Both the position numbers and the translations under genes were made by a program. Below, piece after piece: positions 51,257 to 60,019 of a stretch of 64,000 nucleotides of DNA (positions are counted from its first letter, which is position 1; each line of letters opens with the position of its first letter). The notes under the pieces were generated by a model. It did not search any database, was not told where the DNA came from, and worked only from the letters and a program-made list of their open reading frames with translations. Source of the stretch: Streptomyces sp. A 4/2 (GTDB taxonomy: Bacteria; Actinomycetota; Actinomycetes; Streptomycetales; Streptomycetaceae); assembly GCF_940670765.1 (NCBI RefSeq), contig NZ_CALNVW010000037.1:124001-188000 (forward strand), in the 5' to 3' direction.

Positions 51257-52666
51257 TTAGAGGTCGAAGTACAGCTCGAACTCGTGCGGGTGCGGGCGCA
51301 GCTGGATCGGGGCGATCTCCTGCGTGCGCTTGTAGTCGATCCACGTCTCGATCAGGTCGGACGTGAAGACCCCGCCGGCCTGCAGGTACTCGTTGTCCGC
51401 CTCCAGGGCCTCAAGGACCGCCGGGAGCGAGGTCGGGACCTGGGCGACGCCCGCGTGCTCCTCGGGGGCCAGCTCGTAGAGGTCCTTGTCGATCGGCTCG
51501 GCGGGCTCGATCTTGTTCTTGACGCCGTCCAGGCCGGCCATCAGCAGCGCCGAGAAGGCCAGGTACGGGTTGGACGACGGGTCCGGGGCGCGGAACTCGA
51601 CGCGCTTGGCCTTCGGGTTCGAGCCGGTGATCGGGATGCGCATCGCGGCCGAGCGGTTGCGCTGCGAGTAGACCAGGTTGACCGGGGCCTCGAAGCCGGG
51701 CACCAGGCGGTGGTACGAGTTCACCGTCGGGTTGGTGAAGGCCAGCAGCGACGGCGCGTGCTTCAGGATGCCGCCGATGTAGTAGCGGGCCATGTCCGAG
51801 AGGCCCGCGTAGCCCTGCTCGTCGTAGAAGAGCGGGGAGCCGCCGGTCCACAGGGACTGGTGGACGTGCATGCCCGAGCCGTTGTCGCCGAAGATCGGCT
51901 TCGGCATGAACGTCGCGGTCTTGTTGTTGCGCCAGGCGACGTTCTTCACGATGTACTTGAAGAGCATCAGGTCGTCGGCCGCGGCGAGCAGCGTGTTGAA
52001 CTTGTAGTTGATCTCGGCCTGGCCGGCGGTGCCGACCTCGTGGTGCTGGCGCTCGACCTGGAGGCCGTTCTTGTCCAGCTCCAGGGAGATCTCCGCACGC
52101 AGGTCGGCGAAGTGGTCGACCGGCGGGGTCGGGAAGTAACCGCCCTTGTAGCGGACCTTGTAGCCGCGGTTGTTCTCCTCCGAACCGGTGTTCCAGGCTC
52201 CGGCCTCGGAGTCGATGTGGTAGAAGCTCTCGTTCGCCGACGTCTGGAAGCGGACGTTGTCGAAGACGTAGAACTCGGCCTCGGGGCCGAAGTACGCGGT
52301 GTCGGCGATACCCGTCGAGGTGAGGTACGCCTCGGCCTTCTTCGCCACGTTCCGCGGGTCACGGCTGTACTGCTCACCGGTGATCGGGTCGTGGATGAAG
52401 AAGTTGATGTTGACGGTCTTGTCGCGGCGGAAGGGGTCGACGCGGGCGGTCGACAGGTCCGCGCGGAGCGCCATGTCGGACTCGTGGATGGCCTGGAAGC
52501 CGCGGATCGACGAGCCGTCGAAGGCGAGCTCCTCGGTCGGGTCGAATACCGCCGCCGGGATGGTGAAGTGCTGCATCACACCGGGCAGGTCGCAGAACCG
52601 GACATCGATGAACTTGACGTCTTCGTCGGCGATGAACTTCTTCACGTCGTCGGCGTTCTGGAACAT
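51257..52666 (-). CDS. glnA: GlnA, type I glutamine synthetase
   Basis: The 469-residue enzyme is a full-length GSI-beta glutamine synthetase: ELAFDGSSIRGF, NGSGMHVHQSLW, NRSAAMRIPITGSNPKAKRVEFR and the adenylylation loop DKDLYELAPEE with Tyr397. That tyrosine is the target of GlnE, which is encoded at 6.5-9.5 kb. It is the main ammonium-assimilating enzyme. AGGAGG precedes the ATG, which fixes the start at MFQNADDV; the frame itself stays open upstream. GlnR boxes lie 100-137 bases before it. Confidence 0.97.
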   Translation of the reverse strand: MFQNADDVKKFIADEDVKFIDVRFCDLPGVMQHFTIPAAVFDPTEELAFDGSSIRGFQAIHESDMALRADLSTARVDPFRRDKTVNINFFIHDPITGEQYSRDPRNVAKKAEAYLTSTGIADTAYFGPEAEFYVFDNVRFQTSANESFYHIDSEAGAWNTGSEENNRGYKVRYKGGYFPTPPVDHFADLRAEISLELDKNGLQVERQHHEVGTAGQAEINYKFNTLLAAADDLMLFKYIVKNVAWRNNKTATFMPKPIFGDNGSGMHVHQSLWTGGSPLFYDEQGYAGLSDMARYYIGGILKHAPSLLAFTNPTVNSYHRLVPGFEAPVNLVYSQRNRSAAMRIPITGSNPKAKRVEFRAPDPSSNPYLAFSALLMAGLDGVKNKIEPAEPIDKDLYELAPEEHAGVAQVPTSLPAVLEALEADNEYLQAGGVFTSDLIETWIDYKRTQEIAPIQLRPHPHEFELYFDL

Positions 52667-52765
52667 CCAACTCCTCCTACTCCCGACCCGGGAGGGGCGG
52701 GGTTGCAGCTCATGGTGGGACCAGTGCGGGGTGGCACACGCTGGACCCGACCATAGGGACAGCGG

Positions 52766-52803
52766 ATTTCTCAAGCATGACCCATTTGTTTCGCAGAAGT
52801 TAA
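52766..52803 (-). promoter_or_regulatory. GlnR boxes upstream of glnA
   Basis: Read leftward: TTAAC-n6-GAAAC-n6-GTCAT-n6-GAAAT. This is two complete gTnAC-n6-GaAAc elements, themselves six bases apart, exactly the layout known for GlnR sites before nitrogen genes in Streptomyces. The position is 100-137 bases before the glnA start. Confidence 0.8.
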
Positions 52804-52877
52804 CCGGGCCGGGTGTGGTGCACGCCTCGACGACCCCGATCGTATGGGCGGGAATGCGACCGCAGTACCGTGGACGG

Positions 52878-53345
52878 GTGGACAACAGGCAAGCAGTCGG
52901 ATCGTGGCTCTCCGGGCCGGGCGAGGCCGCGAAAGAGATGGGTGCCGACTTCGGCTACCGGGGCAAGCGGCTCGGTCTGCCGGAAGAGGGACCGGGCGCG
53001 ATTGCGCCGCTGGGCCGCCGGTTCGGGGCCGTTTTCATCGACTGGGCACTCTGCATGCTTATCGCATACGGGCTCATTGCGCGCGGCGACCAGCAGGCCG
53101 TGGGGAACTGGGCGCTGCTCGTGTTCTTCGTGCTGAGTGTGCTCACCGTCTCCGCCGTCGGCTTCACGCCGGGCAAGCGGCTGCTCGGGCTGCGGGTCGT
53201 CGCGGAAGGGGGCGGGCGCCTCGGCGTGGGCCGGGTCTTCGTACGCAGTCTGCTGCTCTGCGTGGCCATTCCCGCGCTGATCTGGGACCGGGACGGGCGC
53301 GGCCTCCACGACCGCCTCGCCCGCGCCGTTCAGGTGCGGATCTGA
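52878..53345 (+). CDS. RDD-family membrane protein
   Basis: The 155-residue protein has an RDD domain: PLGRRFGAVFIDWALCMLIAY, then a second helix (NWALLVFFVLSVLTVSAVG), FTPGKRLLGLRVV, and DRDGRGLHDRLARAVQVR. It has about three membrane helices. It is commonly found opposite glnA in Streptomyces; the role is unknown. The GTG start VDNRQAV is taken from family N-termini. Confidence 0.87.
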   Translation: MDNRQAVGSWLSGPGEAAKEMGADFGYRGKRLGLPEEGPGAIAPLGRRFGAVFIDWALCMLIAYGLIARGDQQAVGNWALLVFFVLSVLTVSAVGFTPGKRLLGLRVVAEGGGRLGVGRVFVRSLLLCVAIPALIWDRDGRGLHDRLARAVQVRI

Positions 53346-53394
53346 GCAGCGAGCAGCGGCAAGCGGTAAGCAGAGACAAAAGCGGTAAGTAGAG

Positions 53395-53428
53395 AAGGCG
53401 GCCCGGACCTGGTGGTCCGGGCCGCCTT
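53395..53428. terminator. Bidirectional terminator (RDD / DUF4191)
   Basis: A perfect 15-bp stem AAGGCGGCCCGGACC with its complement and a four-base loop TGGT lies between convergent genes. Confidence 0.85.
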
Positions 53429-53497
53429 GTGCTCAGGTCCTGCGCCCGCACGGGAAGCCGTGCGGGTACGGGAAGGACGAGCAGGACGAGCAGGAAG

Positions 53498-54193
53498 TCA
53501 GCGCATCTTTCCGCCGCGCGGAGCGCGCGCACTCTTCGGCATGGGCCCCTTCGGGAGCGGCATGTTCGACATCAGGTCGCCCATCGCGCGCAGCCGGTCG
53601 TTGGCCGTGGTGACCTGCGCGCCCGTCAGCACGCGCGGCAGCTTCAGCAGCGTGGTGCGCACCTTCTTGAGCGGCACCTGGCCCTCGCCGTCGCCCACGA
53701 TGATGTCGTGCACCGGCACGTCCACCACGATGCGCGCCATCTTCTTCTTCTCGGCGGCCAGCAGGGACTTCACCCGGTTCGGGTTGCCCTCGGCCACCAG
53801 CACCACACCGGCCTTGCCGACCGCGCGGTGCACGACGTCCTGGCTGCGGTTCATCGCGATCGCCGGGGTCGTGGTCCAGCCGCGGCCCACGTTTTCGAGC
53901 ACCGCCGCCGCCGCACCCGGCTTTCCTTCCATCTGCCCGAAGGCCGCCCGCTCGGCGCGGCGTCCGAAGACGATCGCCATCGCGAGGAAGGCCAGCAGGA
54001 AACCCAGGATGCCCAGGTAGATGGGGTGACCGATCAAGAAGCCGACGCCGAGGAGGACGCCGAAGACGACGATTCCCAGGCCACCGACGACAAGACCGAC
54101 CTTGGGATCGGCCTTGCGGGTCATCTTGTAGGTCAGGGCGATCTGCTTCAGTCGCCCGGGATTCTCAGAGTCTGCGTTTGCCTTCCTCGCCAT
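53498..54193 (-). CDS. DUF4191 membrane protein
   Basis: The 231-residue protein has two adjacent membrane helices (VGLVVGGLGIVVFGVLLGVG and IYLGILGFLLAFLAMAIVFG) after a short cytoplasmic head (RLKQIALTYKMTRKADP). A cytoplasmic domain follows, with QMEGKPGAAAAVLENVGRGW and VHRAVGKAGVVLVAEGNPNR. The family is conserved beside lipA in actinobacteria, with no known function. ATG at 54193 is followed by MARKANAD, typical of the family. Confidence 0.92.
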   Translation of the reverse strand: MARKANADSENPGRLKQIALTYKMTRKADPKVGLVVGGLGIVVFGVLLGVGFLIGHPIYLGILGFLLAFLAMAIVFGRRAERAAFGQMEGKPGAAAAVLENVGRGWTTTPAIAMNRSQDVVHRAVGKAGVVLVAEGNPNRVKSLLAAEKKKMARIVVDVPVHDIIVGDGEGQVPLKKVRTTLLKLPRVLTGAQVTTANDRLRAMGDLMSNMPLPKGPMPKSARAPRGGKMR

Positions 54194-54212
54194 GGCCAGA
54201 AGTTTACGCGGC

Positions 54213-54419
54213 CTAAGAAGTGCGGGTGGCCACGGCCTCCAGTACGTGCTGTGCGTCGACCCGGTCCTTGGCCCGGCGACGGTCCTCCAGCACCGAGGTC
54301 CAGGCATTGCGGCGGGCGGTGCGCTGGCCGTTGCTCAGAAGCAGTGACTCGACCGCACGGAGTGCGCTGGTGACGGTCGGGATGGCGGTGGCGCGTACGG
54401 ACTGGGGCGCGGCCTGCAT
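54213..54419 (-). CDS. Small conserved hypothetical protein
   Basis: The 68-residue protein (MQAAPQSVRATAIPTVTSAL, then ESLLLSNGQRTARRNAWTSV) is basic and helical. It resembles small proteins found between DUF4191 and lipA in other streptomycetes, as I remember. It starts 19 bases before the DUF4191 gene's start on the same strand. AGGACACC lies upstream of its ATG. The function is unknown. Confidence 0.7.
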   Translation of the reverse strand: MQAAPQSVRATAIPTVTSALRAVESLLLSNGQRTARRNAWTSVLEDRRRAKDRVDAQHVLEAVATRTS

Positions 54420-54457
54420 GGTGGGTGTCCTCTCGGGGAGGCGGTGGATACACAGCG

Positions 54458-54526
54458 GATGCGATACACGGCAGGTACGAGATGCGATACACGGCAGTTA
54501 CGAGATGCGGTACACGGCAGGTACAG
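54458..54526. repeat. Three tandem 23-bp repeats between lipA and the small gene
   Basis: The 23-bp unit GATGCGATACACGGCAGGTACGA occurs three times in a row, with one to three changes in the later copies. It lies upstream of the small leftward gene at 54213, within a 375-base gap. The rest of the gap (54527-54794) shows no gene I can support. There are no spacers, so it is not a CRISPR array. Confidence 0.88.
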
Positions 54527-54794
54527 GAGGTGCGTACCAGCGGTGGCTACGAGCGGTACGGCGGTACGGCGACGTGCGCGGGATTCCGGGTCGTACGGGT
54601 CCCGATGGAGCGGTGTGTAATCCCAGGGTCACTGATCGGTGTTACCAAGGCATGTCCAGGCGGTCAAACGCCGGTGAAAGGTGCGATGCGCCCCCGGAAA
54701 CGCCCGACGCGGCCCGTACCCGCCCCCGACCTGCGAGGACTGTACGAGCCGCGTCATTACGGCATTACCGCAGAGTAGTTCCTTGTGCGCGGTT

Positions 54795-55748
54795 TCACAC
54801 GGCGGCGGAGCCGCGCCGGTCCATCGCCTGCTGGAAGAGACGCCCGGCGCGGTACGAGGACCGGACGAGCGGACCCGACATCACACCGGAGTAGCCGATC
54901 TCGTCGGCCTCCTCCTTCAGCTCCACGAACTCGGCGGGCTTCACCCAGCGCTCCACCGGGTGGTGACGCGCGGAAGGACGCAGATACTGCGTGATCGTGA
55001 TCAGCTCGCAGCCCGCGTCGTGCAGGTCCTGCAGCGCCTGGCTGATCTCCTCGCGCTCCTCGCCCATGCCCAGGATGAGGTTCGACTTGGTGACCAGACC
55101 GGCCTCGCGGGCCTTGGTGATGACTTCGAGGGAGCGCTCGTAGCGGAAGCCGGGGCGGATGCGCTTGAAGATGCGCGGCACCGTCTCCACGTTGTGCGCG
55201 AGGACCTCGGGACGGGACGAGAAGACCTCGGCCAGCTGCTCGGGAACCGCGTTGAAGTCCGGGATCAGCAGCTCGACCTTGGTACGGCCCTCGGCCCGCT
55301 CGGCCGTCATCGCGTGGATCTGGCGCACGGTCTCCGCGTACAGCCAGGCGCCGCCGTCCTCCAGGTCGTCGCGGGCGACGCCGGTGATGGTCGCGTAGTT
55401 CAGGTCCATCGTGACGACGGACTCGCCCACCCGGCGCGGCTCGTCGAGGTCCAGTGCGGCCGGCTTGCCGGTGTCGATCTGGCAGAAGTCGCAGCGCCGC
55501 GTGCACTGGTCGCCGCCGATGAGGAAGGTCGCCTCGCGGTCCTCCCAGCACTCGTAGATGTTGGGACAGCCCGCCTCCTGGCAGACCGTGTGCAGACCCT
55601 CGGATTTCACCAGGGCCTGCATCTTGGTGTACTCGGGGCCCATCTTCGCGCGAGTCTTGATCCATTCGGGCTTGCGCTCGATGGGGGTCTGGCTGTTCCG
55701 GACCTCCAGACGCAACATCTTGCGCCCGTCGGGTGCGACAGCGGACAC
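54795..55748 (-). CDS. lipA: LipA, lipoyl synthase
   Basis: The 317-residue radical-SAM enzyme has both iron-sulfur motifs: the lipoyl-synthase cluster (CQEAGCPNIYEC) and the radical-SAM CTRRCDFC. Further features are MDLNYATITGVARDDLEDGG, NVETVPRIFKRIRPGF and the C-terminal MSGPLVRSSYRAG. It inserts sulfurs into octanoyl-proteins to make lipoyl groups for 2-oxoacid dehydrogenases. The GTG start VSAVAPDGRKML matches other Streptomyces LipA; the frame continues unbroken upstream into lipB territory but that is not coding for it. It follows lipB with a 152-base gap. Confidence 0.97.
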   Translation of the reverse strand: MSAVAPDGRKMLRLEVRNSQTPIERKPEWIKTRAKMGPEYTKMQALVKSEGLHTVCQEAGCPNIYECWEDREATFLIGGDQCTRRCDFCQIDTGKPAALDLDEPRRVGESVVTMDLNYATITGVARDDLEDGGAWLYAETVRQIHAMTAERAEGRTKVELLIPDFNAVPEQLAEVFSSRPEVLAHNVETVPRIFKRIRPGFRYERSLEVITKAREAGLVTKSNLILGMGEEREEISQALQDLHDAGCELITITQYLRPSARHHPVERWVKPAEFVELKEEADEIGYSGVMSGPLVRSSYRAGRLFQQAMDRRGSAAV

Positions 55749-55900
55749 GTCCGGCTCCCTACAGCTTCGATTCTTCGGCGAACACCAGGGTACGCCCGTT
55801 ATTTGTATGGCCTTCCTCCGGCCGACCCATGGGCGCGGAGGCACATTCCCTCGTACGGCCGGAACGCCGGCCACTCGGGCCGGATCCCGGCAGGACCGGT

Positions 55901-56722
55901 CTACGCGGTGGCGCGCTCGACCGTGCGCGGGGCCAGGGCCGCGTTCTCCAGGACGTCGCGGAGGTGTTTCTCCACGACGGGGAGCACCTCGGCGACCGTG
56001 ACCTCGCGGCCCAGTTCGTAGCTCAGTGAGGTCACGCCCGCGTCCCGGATGCCGCACGGCACGATCCTGTCGAACCAGGTGGTGTCCGGATTGCAGTTCA
56101 GCGCGAAGCCGTGCATGGTCACGCCCTTCGCGACGCGGATGCCCATGGCGGCGATCTTGCGGTCCTCGCGGCGCTGCCCCGCGTTGGACGGGGCGTACTC
56201 GGGGCCGTTCATCCGCGGGTCGAACTCGTCGTCCTGGAGACGCGGGTCCAGATCCAGCGAGAGGCCGCCGGTCGACGAGAGTCGACCGCCGTCGGTCCCG
56301 TTCCGGCTCTCCGCCGGATCGCCCAGGACCCAGACGCCCGCACGGCCCTCGACCCGGCTGGTCTCGACGCCGAACTCCGCGCAGACGCGGATCAGCGCTT
56401 CCTCCAGGCGGCGCAGATGGGCGATGACGTCCACCGGGCGCGGCAGCTTCTGGATCGGGTAGCCGATCAGCTGGCCGTAGCCGTGCCAGGTGATCTTGCC
56501 GCCGCGGTCCACGTCCACGACGGGGGTTCCGTCCAGGGGGCGCTCGCTGTCCGCCGTCCGCCTGCCCGCCGTGTAGACGGGCGGGTGCTCCAGGAACAGC
56601 ACCGTGTCGGGGACCTCGTCGGCGAACCGGGCGGCGTGCACCTCGCGCTGCTTCTGCCAGGCCTCCTGGTACTCGACGGCCTCGTCGCCGAACCCCAGAC
56701 GGACAAACCGCAGCTCGCTCAC
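55901..56722 (-). CDS. lipB: LipB, lipoyl(octanoyl) transferase
   Basis: The 273-residue enzyme shows LipB motifs: GRRTADSER, GGKITWHGYGQLIGYP (the RGGxxTxHGxGQ type), and the catalytic Lys in GIRVAKGVTMHGFALNCN with the Cys of RIVPCGI. It moves octanoyl groups from ACP to lipoyl domains for LipA. An insert of about 55 residues (from VLGDPAESRNG to NAGQRREDRK) between the HGxGQ and K motifs is longer than in E. coli LipB. GGGGAG precedes the GTG start. Confidence 0.96.
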   Translation of the reverse strand: MSELRFVRLGFGDEAVEYQEAWQKQREVHAARFADEVPDTVLFLEHPPVYTAGRRTADSERPLDGTPVVDVDRGGKITWHGYGQLIGYPIQKLPRPVDVIAHLRRLEEALIRVCAEFGVETSRVEGRAGVWVLGDPAESRNGTDGGRLSSTGGLSLDLDPRLQDDEFDPRMNGPEYAPSNAGQRREDRKIAAMGIRVAKGVTMHGFALNCNPDTTWFDRIVPCGIRDAGVTSLSYELGREVTVAEVLPVVEKHLRDVLENAALAPRTVERATA

Positions 56723-56945
56723 GGCAGCTCCCCTTCGCATACGGACATCGCACCCCGCAGGGGGTGCCACCCCAGCCACTGTACGACCGCTTCGAACGGC
56801 ACCTAAGGGCGGGCAGAAACGACACCTCCTCACACGATCGGATGAACCCGGCGCGAAGGTGGCGGTACAGGCGGTTCGGCCCGCTAAATTCACGCCGTTC
56901 CATGAGGGCTGCTCCCGGCCCGGAAGGCAGGAGACCGCACAGCTG

Positions 56946-58418
56946 ATGACGGAACGAACCCCGCAGCGCACACCCAACCGCCAGCTCGCCGCGCTCATCG
57001 GCGAGGCTGGATTCTCCAACGCGGGGCTGGCCAGAAGGGTGGACCAGCTCGGTCTTGAGCACGGTCTCGACCTGCGGTACGACAAGACCTCGGTGACCCG
57101 CTGGCTGCGCGGACAGCAGCCGCGCGGCACCACCCCCGCCCTGATCGCCGAGGTCTTCACCCGGCGCCTGGGCCGGCGGCTGTCCGCGCAGGACCTCGGA
57201 CTCGACGCCTGCGCGCCGGTCTACGCCGGTCTGGAATTCGCCGGTACGCCCGAGGAGGCCGTCGACATCGTCAGCGGTCTCTGGCGCAAGGACTCCGGCA
57301 GTCACGCCGAACTGCGCAAGATCGCGTTCACCCCGGCCGGACTCGTCGTGCCGAGCCGCGACTGGCTGATCGGCCGCCCCGACGACTGGGGTGCGCCGGG
57401 TTCGGCCGGTGGAGTGAGGCCGGTGCGCGGTGACCCGTCACCCGGCGGCGTACGGGCTGCCCTCCAGCCGCGCCCGACCGTGCCCCGCCAGCGGCAGACC
57501 GACCGCGCGCCGGGCCAGCGGGTCGGCGCCGGGGACATCGCGGCGCTGCGCGCGGTGGGGGAGCTGTTCCGCACGCTGGACCACGCGTACGGCGGCGGGC
57601 ACGCCCGACAGGCACTCGTGCGCTATCTGGAGCACGAGGCGGAGCCGATGCTGCGCGGGTCGTACGGGGAGGCGACCGGGCGGCGGCTCTTCGCCGCCGC
57701 CGCCGATCTGACCAGGCTGGCCGGCTGGACCTCGTACGACATCGCCGCGCATGGTCTCGCACAGCGGTACTTCGTCCAGGCGCTGCGCCTCTCGCAGGCC
57801 GCGGGCGACCGTGGGTACGGCTCCTACGTGCTGGTCACCATGAGCCGCCAGGCCGTCTACCTGGGCCACGGCCGCGAGGCGGTCCAGCTGGCGCGCGTCG
57901 CCCAGCAGGGGGTCGGGGCCGCGGCACCCCCGGTCGTCCAGGCGCTGCTGCACTCGGTCGAGGCGCGCGGGCACGGGGTGCTCGGCGAGGCGCGGGCCTG
58001 CACGGCCTCGCTCGTGCGGGCCGAGCGCGCGATGGAGGCCGTGCGGCCCGGCGACGAAGTGCCGCACTGGGCACGCTTCTTCGACGAGGCGCAGCTGGCC
58101 GACGAGTTCGGTCACTGCCACCGGGACCTCCAGCAGTACCGGCCCGCCGCGCAGTACGCCGAACGCTCCCTCCAGCTGCGCGCCCCCGCTTTCGCGCGCT
58201 CCCGGCTGTTCTGCCGGGTGGTGCTCGCCACGGCACGGCTGGGGCTCGGCGAGCTGGACCAGGCGTGCGCGCTGGGGGCCGAATCGGCGCAGCAGGCAGG
58301 GGAGATGAGGTCGGTGCGGGCGGTCGAGTACGTCCGGGACTTCGAGCGCCGGCTTGAGCCCTACCGGGACGCGGCGGCGGTACGGGGGTACCGCGACCGG
58401 GTCGCGGCGATCGGCTGA
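56946..58418 (+). CDS. Large NsdA-like regulatory protein
   Basis: The 490-residue protein opens with a HTH-like region (TPNRQLAALIGEAGFSNAGLARRV, then DKTSVTRWLRGQQPRG). A long helical repeat region follows (RLAGWTSYDIAAHGLAQRYF, ALRLSQAAGDRGYGSYVLVT, ARLGLGELDQACALGAESAQ) of the TPR-like type seen in NsdA and related Streptomyces regulators. Such proteins repress antibiotic production or sporulation. Its exact role is not known. It is divergent from lipB. The ATG has a GGAG about 13 bases upstream, longer than ideal. Confidence 0.82.
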   Translation: MTERTPQRTPNRQLAALIGEAGFSNAGLARRVDQLGLEHGLDLRYDKTSVTRWLRGQQPRGTTPALIAEVFTRRLGRRLSAQDLGLDACAPVYAGLEFAGTPEEAVDIVSGLWRKDSGSHAELRKIAFTPAGLVVPSRDWLIGRPDDWGAPGSAGGVRPVRGDPSPGGVRAALQPRPTVPRQRQTDRAPGQRVGAGDIAALRAVGELFRTLDHAYGGGHARQALVRYLEHEAEPMLRGSYGEATGRRLFAAAADLTRLAGWTSYDIAAHGLAQRYFVQALRLSQAAGDRGYGSYVLVTMSRQAVYLGHGREAVQLARVAQQGVGAAAPPVVQALLHSVEARGHGVLGEARACTASLVRAERAMEAVRPGDEVPHWARFFDEAQLADEFGHCHRDLQQYRPAAQYAERSLQLRAPAFARSRLFCRVVLATARLGLGELDQACALGAESAQQAGEMRSVRAVEYVRDFERRLEPYRDAAAVRGYRDRVAAIG

Positions 58419-58484
58419 CCCCGGACGGAGCGCGCCGCGAAGGCCGGCCGTCGGCGTCGAGGCAGGCGGCCGGGCTTGCAGGTG

Positions 58485-59789
58485 TCACGCGGCCAGCGGC
58501 ATCTCGTCCGTCGCGATGTCCGGTTTGATGCCGAAGTCCCGCATGACCTCCTGCGCGGCGCGACGGCCGGAGAGCAGCGCGCCCTGGACGGTGCTGGTGT
58601 CGCGGTGGTCGCCGCACACGTACAGCCCGGCGAGGAGCCGCACCGGGCGGCGCAGGTCGTGCGGCGGGGGCATCGCGGGGACCGCGTCGGGGGTGTGGTG
58701 GACGGCGAGCAGTTCCCAGTCGTCGGTCGGTGTGCCGTAGAGGGCGGCCAGTTGGCCGAGTACGGCGTGTTCCAGACCGGGGCGGGGAGTGCCCGGCACG
58801 GTCGAGGTGATCAGCGCCCTGCCGTCGGGTGCCCGCGAGGGGTCGACCTCGCTCATGACGGCGGTGTGCGAGACCGGCCCCGAACGGTCGGCGTCCAGCA
58901 GCAGCGCCGGTTCCGCCAACGGGCTGCGCGGGGCCGTGTGGTGAAAGACCGTCACCGGATGGAAGTCCGGGACCCGCAGGCCGGGCAGGAGCCGTGCGGC
59001 GGAGCGGGCGTCGGTCGCGACGACGAGGGCACGGCAGCCGAGCCTGCCCAGCTCCTCGGTGGTGACCGAGCTGATGGAGGCCGAGGTCACGCGCACGCCC
59101 GTCCGCACCGTGCCCGGCGGCAGCGTCGCGGCCAGCCGCTCGGGCAGGGCGTCGGCGCCACCCGCGGGTACGCACAGCCGTCCGCGGGCGAAAGCCCGCA
59201 GCGCGAGGTCGGCGCACCGGCTCGATGTGGTGAGTCCGGGGTCGCACAGCAGCGCGGACAGCAGCGGCCTCAGGAACCCGGAGACGGTACGGGGCGGCAG
59301 CCCGCGGTTGCGGAGCGCGGCCGACGCGCTCTGCTCCGGGCGGGCCAGCAGCCGCTCCACCGGAGTGGCCGCCTGGCGGGTGAGCGCCACGCCGAGCCGG
59401 GCCTGGCCGAGTGTGCCGCCCATGGGGGCGCGCTGGGCGCTCCGCAGGGCGCGCGCGGCAGTGAGTGCGCCCCGCGTGCCCCCGGGCTCGCCCGCGCGGT
59501 GCAGACGGCCGTCGCTGTGCACGAGGACGCCGGGCGAGAACAGCTTGAGATCGACCTCGCCCAGACACGGCGCCCGGAGCAGCTCCGGGTACGAGGTGCT
59601 GAGCAGCCGTCCGACGCGGTCCAGGCGGAATCCGTCGATCCGCTCCGTGGACATCCGGCCGCCGGGACCGGGTGCGGCCTCCAGGACGCTGACGGATACT
59701 CCGGCGCTGGTCAGCCGATGAGCTGCGGAGAGCCCGGCGATCCCGGCCCCCACGATGACGACATCGGCATGGAATGCGGTGCTGCGCAC
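58485..59789 (-). CDS. FAD-dependent amine-oxidase-type oxidoreductase
   Basis: The 434-residue flavoprotein has an N-terminal dinucleotide fold (VVIVGAGIAGLSAAHRL), then GGRMSTERIDGFRLDRVG, which is the protoporphyrinogen/phytoene-type NAD(P)-binding_8 family. The C-terminal FAD motif is LYVCGDHRDTSTVQGALLSG. The substrate is unknown. GGGGAGGGGC precedes the GTG start at good spacing. Confidence 0.9.
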   Translation of the reverse strand: MRSTAFHADVVIVGAGIAGLSAAHRLTSAGVSVSVLEAAPGPGGRMSTERIDGFRLDRVGRLLSTSYPELLRAPCLGEVDLKLFSPGVLVHSDGRLHRAGEPGGTRGALTAARALRSAQRAPMGGTLGQARLGVALTRQAATPVERLLARPEQSASAALRNRGLPPRTVSGFLRPLLSALLCDPGLTTSSRCADLALRAFARGRLCVPAGGADALPERLAATLPPGTVRTGVRVTSASISSVTTEELGRLGCRALVVATDARSAARLLPGLRVPDFHPVTVFHHTAPRSPLAEPALLLDADRSGPVSHTAVMSEVDPSRAPDGRALITSTVPGTPRPGLEHAVLGQLAALYGTPTDDWELLAVHHTPDAVPAMPPPHDLRRPVRLLAGLYVCGDHRDTSTVQGALLSGRRAAQEVMRDFGIKPDIATDEMPLAA

Positions 59790-60019
59790 GTGCCCCTCCC
59801 CGAGGTCGGTGCTGCCGCGGAGTCTCGTGGAGGGCTGATTCCCCCAACGGGCCGCGGGAATGCCCTGGTTCGGGTCGAGCGTAGGGAGAGGCGCGGCGGC
59901 GGGCAGGCGCGCGGCGCGGGGGCACGGGGGCGTGGGGTCGCACGGGTGCGGGCCGCCCGGGGGAGCGGCCCGGCGAGGGCGATGCGCGGGGCTCCGCTCC
60001 GGGCCCCGGCGGCTGCTCC

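Noticed and set aside
54458..54526. Possible CRISPR array
   Set aside because: The units abut without spacers, and no cas genes are near.
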